From Chiridota heheva (taxonomy: Eukaryota; Echinodermata; Holothuroidea; Apodida; Chiridotidae), in NCBI GenBank assembly GCA_020152595.1, contig JAIGNY010000690.1:1913501-1977500 (forward strand): 64,000 nt of DNA. Direction: 5' to 3'. Positions 55,240 to 64,000 of the stretch are shown one piece after another. Below the pieces are notes generated by a model. The model did no database searches, had not been told where the DNA came from, and worked only from the letters and a program-made list of their open reading frames with translations. How positions within the stretch are numbered: position 1 is the stretch's first letter; each line of letters opens with the position of its first letter. The position numbers and the translations under genes are program-made.

Positions 55240-55867
55240 ATTACGAGCTCGCTTTCTATTATGAGCTCGCTTTTTATTATGAGCTCGCTTTTTATTACAA
55301 GCTCGCTTTCTGTTACGAGCTCGCTTTCTGTTACGAGCTCGCTTTCTATTACGAGCTCGCTCTCTATTACAAGCTAGCTTTTTATTACGAGCTCGCTTTC
55401 TATTAGGAGCTCGCTTTCTGTTACGAGCTCGCTTTCTGTTACGAGCTCGCTTTTTATTACGAGCTCGCTCTCTATAACAAGCTTGCTTTTTATTACGAGC
55501 TCGCTTTCTATTAGGAGTTCGCTTTCTGATACGAGCCTGCTTTCTATTACGAGCTCGCTTTCTATTACGAGCTCGCTTTCTGTTAGGAGCTCGCTTTCTG
55601 TTATGAGCTCGCTTTCTGTTAGGAGCTCGCTTTCTGTTACGAGCTCGCTTTCTGTTACGAGCTCGCTTTCTATTACGAGCTCGCTTTCTATTACGAGCTA
55701 GTTTTGGCAAAAAACTGTTTACAAGCTCGTTTATTAGGTGCTCGTTTTGGCAAAAAAATTGAGCTCATAAAGGTGCCAATTGGGAGTTAGCTTTTAAGCT
55801 TGTAACAGGCTCTTTTTTTGGAGCCTTCTGACGAGTTTAAAATGAGCTCGTCATTTCCGTAAGGGAA
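55240..55867. mobile_element. Foldback-like element with an 18-bp array
   Basis: An 18-bp array (55240-55695, unit GAGCTCGCTTTCTATTAC) is followed by related GAGCTCGT-type palindromic sequence and ends CATTTCCGTAAGGG at 55867. That end resembles the FB terminus CTGTAAGGG. No matching left end was seen, so the element is truncated or the family link is wrong. The unit is six codons, so an Arg/Lys/Asn-rich open frame appears on the minus strand; it is an artefact. Confidence 0.55.
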
Positions 55868-55969
55868 TACAGTGTATGAAAACTAAAGGCAACCTGTGCT
55901 AATTAATTAGCAGAGTCCTTTAAAAAGTGCAAGGAAGATTATAATTACATCAGATCACAACCTTGCATT

Positions 55970-56209
55970 ATTGGAGGAGCACTAGATCTTATTGTGAGGG
56001 CACTCGTTTTTGCTTTTTCGTTCACAGATATATTATCCACAAAAGATTGATTAACTTCATACCTCCATAGCCCACAGATGGCGTGAGGGTAAATGTACAT
56101 GAATATTCATATTACCCAGAAAAATACCGTTGTGTGCTAGATAAGCATTTGATTTTTTTGGGGACCCCCTAAAAATGCGCCCTCACTTTACAGTCTAGTG
56201 CTTCTTTAA
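55970..56209. mobile_element. TTAA MITE W, copy 1
   Basis: The left end is GGAGCACTAGATC..TTGTGAGGGC and the right end (complement) TTAAAGAAGCACTAGACTG..AGTGAGGGC. Inverted similarity to 58288-58528 (AAGATTGATTAACTTCATAC, CCCACAGATGGCGTGAGGG, GGGACCCCCTAAAAAT). The left TTAA is degraded. Confidence 0.65.
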
Positions 56210-56344
56210 TAGTAGGCCTATTGAAAGCTACTAGAAATGAATATCACTATTAATACGTCAATTGATATGACAATCATATGTCAATTAATATGTACTCTAT
56301 TGTGATCTTGCATTCTCCATGATTATAAAATACACCCTGTCCAT

Positions 56345-56735
56345 CATATAGTGATCCGTCATATAATGATCCGTCATATAGTGATCCGTCATAGTGATCC
56401 GTCATAGTGATCCGTCATATAGTGATCCGTCATGTAGTTATCCGTCATATAGTGATCTGTCATATAGTGATGCGATATAAAATGATCCGTCATATAGTGA
56501 TCCGTCATAATTATCCGTCATATAGTGATCCATGATATAGTGATCCGTCATATGATTATCCGTCATATAGTGACTTGTCATATAGTGATCCGTCATATAG
56601 TGATCCGTCCTATAGTGATATGCATATAGTGATCCGTCATATAGTGATCCGTCATATAGTGATCCGTCATATAGTGATTTGCATATAATGATCCGTCATA
56701 TAGTGATCTGTCATATAGTTATCCGTCATATAGTG
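56345..56735. repeat. 15-bp tandem array (ATAGTGATCCGTCAT)
   Basis: About 26 copies with deletions (12-bp units) and point changes. Confidence 0.95.
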
Positions 56736-57210
56736 TATATTATTTGAAAACTGCATATATTTTTTCTAATGTAGGAAATTTATGAAAAGTTAACAGCAAA
56801 TCTTGTATTTTTCTGCTCTCTTTTCTTAATTTAAATATTTTTTTTGCAAACTTAACCCTTAATGCCCAATTTCGGACATCCTTGGTAGTGTTAGGATTAA
56901 AACCTTTAACCTTAACAAGTGAGCTGTTCCTTAATAGTTAGCTTTATGTGTTGTACTCATGATAACATATATATAATCTATTGCTATCATGACAGAGCTA
57001 TACATGATTGATATATCAATTCTCAGGTACAATAAATAATGGTGCATCTTAATCTTATAATTGCATGATTTATTATTTTACCTCTTGATTTATGTTGTCA
57101 TTATTTTGGATGATGATCACATATTGTTGAACTATTTTTGAACTAATCTTAATATCTTTATTCCACTGCATTGTGAGTCCATGAAATATGTGCTTTGTTT
57201 TTAGAAGGGT
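56736..57210. other. No recognisable feature
   Basis: AT-rich sequence. Nothing recognised. Confidence 0.4.
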
Positions 57211-57214
57211 GAGG

Positions 57215-57272
57215 CACATGTTTTCTAGTTGTCGTGGTGCCCTTAAGCCCTCATCAAACAAACAAACTAATT
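57215..57272 (+). mobile_element. LINE-A 3' end, very short
   Basis: GTCGTGGTGCCCTTAAGCCC then TCATCAAACAAACAAAC matches the 3' end of LINE-A copy 3 at about 8805-8845. Only about 50 bp of the element was inserted. Confidence 0.7.
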
Positions 57273-57910
57273 GGTTGCAATTAAGTATAATGATTTGTTC
57301 ATTGCTTCAAACAATGGAATGCAATTAAAATCTTCACTTGAAAATAGGAATCCCTATTTATTCTCATGACATACCTGATGCGTAGCAAAGACGAAGGAAT
57401 TATGTAGAATACTTATTATATCACAACCTGCATTAATCGCTAAGTTCAAAGACCTGCAGTGTGAGGTCCCACAGTACACCCTGCAGTGTTGAGGTACACA
57501 CAAGTAGCGTGTAAATCCCGATTAGCACTGCCTACAGTATGTGTATTTCGTGTGAAACTAGCCTCTCACTGATGTCTCAGCGATCATGTAAGACGAACCA
57601 CCTATAACAAACTCTTTGAAATATAATGCCCCATCACACTTTGATTTAAATCTAAACTGACGTGTAATATAAATGTCAATCTTCAGTGTAATAAGAACCT
57701 AGGGTGCTTGCACAGTTCTATGGCTTTGGATTTTGTGGTGTCCGATTGAAACTTTCTTTACATAGTCCTGATGCTGAAGTAAGCTCATGATTGGAACCTA
57801 AAGAAGGACAAATATCGTCACAAGCTACATTTGGATCTATAGAGTTGAGACGGACAAAAGATGAGCTTTGTGCAAGCATGATTTAAGACCAGATACCAAG
57901 TTGATATCCA
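57273..57910. other. No recognisable feature
   Basis: Mixed sequence between a LINE-A tail and a SINE. Nothing recognised. Confidence 0.4.
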
Positions 57911-57912
57911 GC

Positions 57913-58192
57913 CGATCGACTGGTTAGTGTACTTGGTAGAGCACCCGCTTTCCAGACAGAAGGTCATGGGGTCAATCCATAGTGGAGTTTATACCAAACT
58001 CTTACAAAAATGGGACCTGCTGCCCTCTCGCTTGGTGCAGCATAACGCATCAGAACAGCTTGCATGGATATGATACAGGCTTGTGCGCTGTGTGTCGGCT
58101 GCTGGCTTGGGTTGGGAGGGGGTGGTTTCTATTGTAGAGCTTTGAGCATGCATGCTATGTGGTAAGGCGCTATATAAGAACTGCGTATTATT
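57913..58192 (+). mobile_element. tRNA-derived SINE T3
   Basis: A tRNA-like head (GACTGGTTAGTGTACTTGGTAGAGC, decayed A box; GGGTCAATCCAT, decayed B box at about 57970). The body has CTGCTGCCCTCTCGCTTGGT and GGCTGCTGGCTTGG, and the end is GGTAAGGCGCTATATAAGAA plus GTATTATT. The end resembles that of SINE T2. Confidence 0.75.
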
Positions 58193-58204
58193 AAGATCAA
58201 AATA

Positions 58205-58563
58205 CACTACAGTCTAATGTTTATGATTGGTTGAAATATCTAACCAATCACCGATAAGCCAATTAATTACTGCTGTGGAAGTGCATGTTGAATGAGAAGT
58301 AGACCGAAAACTGAGGGAGTATTTTTAGGGGGTCCCTTCTAAGTCGAATGCTTATCTTGCATGCAATGGTATAGTAATTTTTTGGTTAATGTAGATATTC
58401 AAGTGACCTTTGCCCTCATGTCGTCTGTGGGTTATGAAGGCATGAAGTTTATCAATCTATTATGAATAATATATCTGTAAAATTCTCAAAACCAAGCTCC
58501 CTCATTTTTCGGTGTAATGCTCCTTTAATATAGTAGTTATCTTGAGACAAGATTCGCTCTTAA
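58205..58563. mobile_element. Older MITE related to 43791-44075, containing MITE W copy 2
   Basis: GATTGGTTGAAATATCTAAC on the left and ATCTTGAGACAAGATTCGCT on the right match the 43.8-44.1 kb element. Between them MITE W (58288-58528) has inserted. Confidence 0.45.
58288..58528. mobile_element. TTAA MITE W, copy 2 (inverted relative to copy 1)
   Basis: The ends TTGAATGAGAAGTAGACCGA and (complement) TTAAAGGAGCATTACACCGA continue into AAA.TGAGGGAG on both sides. 240 bp, non-coding. Confidence 0.7.
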
Positions 58564-58611
58564 ACCAAACACAACCAATAAAGGAAGAGTTACCTGAATG
58601 TGGTATGGGCT

Positions 58612-60592
58612 TACTGTCGTTGTGAGCTTACCGTCATTGTGAGCTTATTGTCGTTGTGAGCTTACTGTAGTTGTGAGCTTACTGTGGTTGTGAGTTTACT
58701 GTCGTTGTGAACTTACTGTCATTGTGGGCTTACTGTCATTGTGAGCTTACCGTCATTGTGAGCTTACTGTCGTTGTGAGCTTACTGTGGTTGTGAGCTTA
58801 CTGCGTTGAGAACCTACTGTCATTGTGGGCTTACTGTCATTGTGAGCTTACTGTCATTGTGGGCTTACTGTTATTGTGAGCTTACTGTCATTGTGAGCTT
58901 ACTGTGGTTGTGAGCTTACTGTCGTTGTGAACTTACTGTCATTGTGGGCTTACTGTCATTGTGAGCTTACTGTCATTGTGAGCTTACTGTCATTGTGAGC
59001 TTACTGTCATTGTGAGCTTACTGCCATTGTGGGCTTACTGTCATTGTGAGCTTACTGTCATTGTGGGCTTACTGTTGTTGTGAGCTTACTGTCATTGTAA
59101 GCTTACTGACATTGTGAGCTTACTGTCATTGTGAGCTTACTGTCATTGTGAGCTTACTGTCTATGTGAGCTTACTGTCATTGTGGGCTTACTGTCGTTGT
59201 GAGCTTACTATCATTGTGAGCTTACTGTGGTTGTGAGTTTACTGTGGTTGTGAGCTTACTGTCATTGTGAGCTTACTGTCATTGTGAGCTTACTGTCATT
59301 GTGAGCTTACTGTTGTTGTGAGCTCACTGTCATTGTGAGCTCACTGTCATTGTGGACTTACTGTCATTGTGAGCTTACTGTCATTGTGGGCTTACTGTCG
59401 TTGTGAGCTTACTGTCATTGTGGGCTTACTGCCATTGTGAGCTTACTGTCGTTGTGAGCTTACTGTCGTTGTGGGCTTACTGTCGTTGTGAGCTTACTGT
59501 CGTTGTGAGCTTATTGTCGTTGTTAACTTAATGTCATTGTGAGCTTACTGTCATTGTGAGCTTACTGTCATTGTGGGCTTACTGTCATTGTGGGCTTACT
59601 GTCATTGTGAGCTTACTGTCATTGTGAGCTTACTGTCATTGTGGGCTTACTGTAATTGGGGGCTTACTGGTGTTGTGAGGTTACTGTCATTGTAAGCTTA
59701 CTGTCATTGTGAGCTTACTGTCATTGTGAGCTTACTGTCATTGTGGGCTTACTGTCGTTGTGAGCTTACTGTCATTGTGAGCTTACTGTGGTTGTGAGCT
59801 TACTGTCATTGTGAGCTTACTGTCATTGTGAGCTTACTGTCTATGTGAGCTTACTGTTGTTGTGGGCTTACTGTCGTTGTGAACTTAATGTCATTGTGTG
59901 CTTAATGTCATTGTGTGCTTACTGTCATTGTGAGCTTACTGTCATTGTGGGCTTACTGTCATTGTGAGCTTACTGTCTATGTGAGCTTACTGTTGTTGTA
60001 AGCTTACTGTCGTTGTGAACTTAATGTCATTGTGTGCTTACTGTCATTGTGGGCTTACTGTCATTGTGGGCTTACTGTCGCTGTGAGCTTACTATCATTG
60101 TGAGCTTACTGTCATTGTGGGCTTACTGTCATTGTGGGCTTACTGTGGTTGTGAGCTTACTGTGGTTGTGAGCTTACTGTGGTTGTGAGCTTACTGTGGT
60201 TGTGCGTTTACTGTGGTTGTGAGCTTACTGTGGTTGTAAGCTCACTGTCGTTGTGAGCTCACTGTCGTTGTGAGCTCACTGTCGTTGTGAGCTCACTGTC
60301 TTTGTGAGCTCACTGTCGTTGTGAGCTTACTGTCATTGTGAGCTTACTGTCGTTGTGAGCTTCTTGTCATTGTGAGCTCACTGTCGTTGTGAGCTCACTG
60401 TCGTTGTGAGCTCACTGTCGTTGCGAGCTCACTGTCGTTGTGAGCTCACTGTCGTTGTGAGCTTACTGTCTTTGTGAGCTTGCTGTCGTTGTGAGCTTGC
60501 TGTTGTTGTGAGCTTACTGTCGTTGTGAACTTACTGTCGTTGTGAGCTTACTGTCGTTGTTAGCTTACTGTTGTTGTGAGCTTACTGTAACC
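58612..60592. repeat. 17-bp tandem array (GTGAGCTTACTGTCATT)
   Basis: About 116 copies. Variants include GGGCTTACTG, TGTCGTT, TGTGGTT and, from about 60240 to 60470, GAGCTCACTG, so the right end forms a distinct sub-array containing the palindrome GAGCTC. Confidence 0.97.
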
Positions 60593-60639
60593 TTTAGAGG
60601 GCTGTTGGTGAGCTACATTTAGATGGAGGGAGCTAGCTC

Positions 60640-60735
60640 ACATTTTTGATTCTAATGCGATAACATTAGGAACCTACGCAGTCATGATGGCGTGTGTGTG
60701 TACATGTATGCGTGTATTTGTGTGGATGTGATGGC
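60640..60735. other. Short TG-rich spacer
   Basis: GTGTGTGTGTACATGTATGCG-like sequence between two arrays. Nothing else recognised. Confidence 0.5.
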
Positions 60736-60739
60736 CAGC

Positions 60740-62225
60740 TCTTAAATGCTATATCTTAAGAACGGTACACTTAATTTGTTACATGTGATATACAGGTAGT
60801 CCATGGTCCATAGATGTGCCCTATTTATTGTTTTTGATGGTGATGTCATGCTTATTAAGTAGTAGGCGGGGCTTAATATAAATATCTTGAAATGCTCATA
60901 ATATAGTCTGTTTTGTTTCATATTTGGTGTAATTATGATGTTAGCTGATGTGTACATTTTTATGATGTAAAAATGTTGAATTTCATTAATATGCATTTTG
61001 GGTGGGGCTTAATATGATTTTGCTGAAAAAAGCTTGTAAACAAGTTATCTCAAGAATGGCAAACTGGATTCATGTCATATTAAATACACATGTAGCCCAT
61101 GGTCCATAGATGTGCCAAATTTTGTTTGATGGTGATGTCATGCATATTAATGAGTAGGCAGAGCTTATTGTACAAATCTTGAGATGTTCATATTTTAAGA
61201 ACTTCATGTTTGTTTTGTTTCATATTTGGTCTAATTATGATGTTAGCTGGTGTGTACATGTTCATGATGTAAAAAGGCTGAATTTCATTATTATTAATAG
61301 TGAGCGGGGTTTAATATGATTTTGCTGAAAAAAGCTTGTAAACACTGTATCTCAACAACGATACCATTGATTCATGTCATATGTGGTACATGTATAACCC
61401 ATGGTCTATAGATAGTGCCCTATTGTTTTTGATGGTGTTGTCAGGGATATTAATGAGCAGGCGGGGCTTAGTGTTAAAATCGTGAAATGTTCATGTTTTA
61501 GCAACTACATGCCCGTTTTGTTTTATATTTAGGATAATTATGATGTTAGCTGGTGTGTACATGTTCATGATGTAAAAACATTGAATTTCATTAATATGCG
61601 TAGTAGGTGAGGCCTAATATGATTTTGCTGAAAAGAGCTTGTAAACAGTATTTGAAGAATGGTAATTTTGATTCATGTCATATTTGGTACACAGAAAGCC
61701 CATGGTGTGTAGATGTGCTGTATTGTTTTTGCATGATATCATGCATACTAATAAGTGGGTGGGGCTTAAAGTGAAAATTTTGAAAAAGTGATAAATGAGC
61801 AACTGTATATGTTCTGCATCATATTGGGCATGATAATTTTGTTGGTTATTGTGTTCATGCTTATGTTATTAGCAGATGTTATTAATATACATGGTGGGCG
61901 TGGCTTAATGTGAAAGTGCTAAAAGATGTAAACACCATACTGTATCTCATGAACGGTATATCACATTTATGCTATATCAGGTACACAGATGGGTAATGGT
62001 CTGTACATATGTTCTAATTTTGTGGTAGTGATATCATGAATATTAATGAGTAGGCGGGGCTTACTGACAAATTCTTGAAATAGAATTAATGAGCAACCAT
62101 TTTTGCATCATACTTGCTATGATAATGCAGTTAATTATTGTGCAATTGCTAATGTTGTCAACATTTGTATTGATCTGCATGGTGGGTGTGGGCATGGTGG
62201 GTGGGTGTGGCTTATGAATACAAAT
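60740..62225. repeat. Five diverged ~300-bp tandem units with GGCGGGGCTTA motifs
   Basis: Units start near 60745, 61043, 61345, 61645 and 61940 at the phrase TATCTCAAGAATGG. Each holds GCCCATGGTCCATAGATGTG, ATGTCATG.ATATTAATGAG, AGGCGGGGCTTA, ATTATGATGTTAGCTG and TGTACATGTTCATGATGTAAAA, then a second G.GGGGCTTAATATGATTTTGCTG. Identity falls to the right. The GGCGGGGC core looks like an Sp1-type GC box, but no function is shown. Confidence 0.9.
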
Positions 62226-62460
62226 CATGGAAAAAATATTTCATGATATACAATAACATGACAGTTAATACAAATTATGCAAATCAATCAGCATGTAAAA
62301 AAAGGCATCAGAACCACAACACTTTTTGGTTCTTGTTCAAGCTATATGTGCTGAGCTGAATTTAGCTACCGGCCTGGCTGCAGGTTTTGGATGAATTGCA
62401 ATAATGGACAGCTGCAACATATGACCTCATCTGATCATGGTTTTGGCCTTGTTGTTTTAG
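62226..62460. other. No recognisable feature
   Basis: Spacer between the 300-bp units and the terminal 54-bp array. Confidence 0.4.
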
Positions 62461-62464
62461 GTAT

Positions 62465-64000
62465 CCATTGTAGTCAATTAACGCCCCCCTTCCTTCCCTT
62501 TCTACACCTAACCTTACATCCATTGTAGTTATTTAATGCCCCCTCCCCTTCCTTTCTACACCTAACCTCACATTGAATGTAGTCATTTACCGCCCCTCCT
62601 CCCTTTCTACACCTAACCTCACATCCATTGTAGTCATTTAACGCCCCTTCCCTTCCTTTCTACACCTAAGCTTAGATCCATTGTAGTCATTTAACGCCCC
62701 CTTCCCTTCCTTTCTACACCTAAGCTTAGATCCATTGTAGTCATTTAACGCTTCCTTTCTACACCTAACCTTACATCCATTGTAGTCATTTAATGCTCCC
62801 GCCCCTCCCTTTCTACACCTAACCTCACATTGAATGTAGTCATTTAACGCCCCCTCCCCTCCCTTTCTACACCTAACCTCACATCCATTGTAGTCATTTA
62901 ACGCCCCCTTCCCTTCCTTTCTACATAAGCTTAGATCCATTGTAGTCATTTAACCCTCCTTTCTACACCTAACCTCACATTGAATGTAGTCATTTAATGC
63001 CCCTTCCCTCCCTTTCTACACTAACCTCACATTGAATGTAGTCAGCCCCCTCCCTCCCTTTCTACACCTAACCTCACATCCATTGTAGTCATTTAACGCC
63101 CCCTTCCCTTCCTTTCTACACCTAAGCTTAGATCCATTGTAGTCATTTAACGCTTCCTTTCTACACCTAACCTCACATTGAATGTAGTCATTTAACGCCC
63201 CCTTCCCCTCCCTTTCTACACCTAACCTTACATCCATTGTAGTCATTTAATGCCCCCTCCCCGCCCTTTCTACACCTAACCTCACATTGAATGTAGTCAT
63301 TTAACGCCCCCTCCCCTCCCTTTCTACACCTAACCTCACATCCATTGTAGTCATTTAACGCCCCCTTCCCTTCCTTTCTACACCTAAGCTTAGATCCATT
63401 GTAGTCATTTAACGCTTCCTTTCTACACCTAACCTTACATCCATTGTAGTCATTTAATGCTCCCGCCCCTCCCTTTCTACACCTAACCTAACATCCATTG
63501 TAGTCATTAAACGCCCCCTTCCCCTCCCTTTCTACACCTAACCTTACATCCATTGTAGTCATTTAATGCTCCCGCCCCTCCCTTTCTACACCTAACCTTA
63601 CATCCATTGTAGTCATTTAACGCCCCCTCTCCATTTCTACACTAAAACTTACATCCATTGTAGTCATTTAACGCCCCCTCTCCATTTCTACACTAAAACT
63701 TACATCCATTGTAGTCATTTAATGCTCCCGCCCTCCCTTTCTACACCTAACCTAACATCCATTGTAGTCATTAAACGCCCCTTCCCCCCTCCCTTTCTAC
63801 ACCTAACCTTACATCCATTGTAGTCATTTAATGCTCCCGCCCCTCCCTTTCTACACCTAACCTTACATCCATTGTAGTCATTTAACGCCCCTCTCCATTT
63901 CTACACTAAAACTTACATCCATTGTAGTCATTTAACGCCCCTCTCCATTTCTACACTAAAACTTACATCCATTGTAGTCATTTAATGCTCCCGCCCCCCC
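62465..64000. repeat. 54-bp tandem array sharing a 26-bp block with the LINE-A 3' UTR, runs off the window
   Basis: About 28 units built of TCCATTGTAGTCATTTAACG, a pyrimidine block, and TTTCTACACCTAACCTTACA. The last part plus preceding CTCCC matches LINE-A copy 2 at about 45041-45066 for 26 bases without change. Units of 41-54 bp occur by loss of the pyrimidine block. 54 bp is 18 codons, so open frames on the minus strand are artefacts. The array continues beyond 64000. Confidence 0.95.

Noticed and set aside
55192..55710. Arg/Lys/Asn-rich 172-residue open frame
   Set aside because: Translation of an 18-bp repeat. No independent coding evidence.

Overview
This window reads as non-coding DNA from a large, AT-rich animal genome. 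It has the mix of families usual in marine invertebrates: non-LTR retrotransposons (one with an RNase H domain, one of CR1/L2/Jockey type), tRNA-derived SINEs, hAT and TTAA-target miniature elements, THAP-domain fragments and foldback elements. I cannot name the species; an echinoderm-like or other invertebrate deuterostome is only a guess. There are no prokaryotic operons, no CRISPR arrays and no intact transposon gene. Roughly a quarter of the window is head-to-tail tandem repeat (about 20 arrays, monomers 14 to about 300 bp). Most long open frames lie inside these arrays and are artefacts.

Layout. 1-10.6 kb: a 30-bp array, two 5'-truncated copies of LINE-A (RNase H and 3' end), a 60-bp array and a TTAA MITE. 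10.6-17.8 kb: one minus-strand LINE-B with remnants of ORF1, endonuclease and reverse transcriptase. It is broken by a 38-bp minisatellite grown from its own RT codons, two copies of one MITE, an unclassified repeat and a foldback element. 18-26 kb: 16-bp and 14-bp CA/TG arrays, a THAP fragment, two more foldback elements, a truncated hAT. 25.9-37.1 kb: probable plus-strand host exons (best at 26155-26241 and 37009-37087) embedded in transposon-filled introns, with a 33-bp array built of palindromes and a hAT element with an 8-bp target duplication. 38-50 kb: a second THAP copy, a ~600-bp repeat family, a 2.1-kb element carrying many copies of TGACGGGTGTTAC, a rearranged second copy of that element split by 20-bp arrays, and a SINE inserted in LINE-A. 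50.4-53.7 kb: a 3-kb array grown from the 5' head of a SINE. 53.7-64 kb: further 18-, 15-, 17-, ~300- and 54-bp arrays, MITEs and a SINE.

The main theme is that several arrays can be traced to a piece of a transposon: LINE-B reverse transcriptase (38 bp), a SINE A-box region (~51/61 bp), a SINE B-box region (~60 bp), the LINE-A 3' UTR (54 bp), and the interior of foldback or inverted-repeat elements (21, 33, 18 and 20 bp). Several insertions can be dated relative to one another because a second copy in the same window still shows the empty site.
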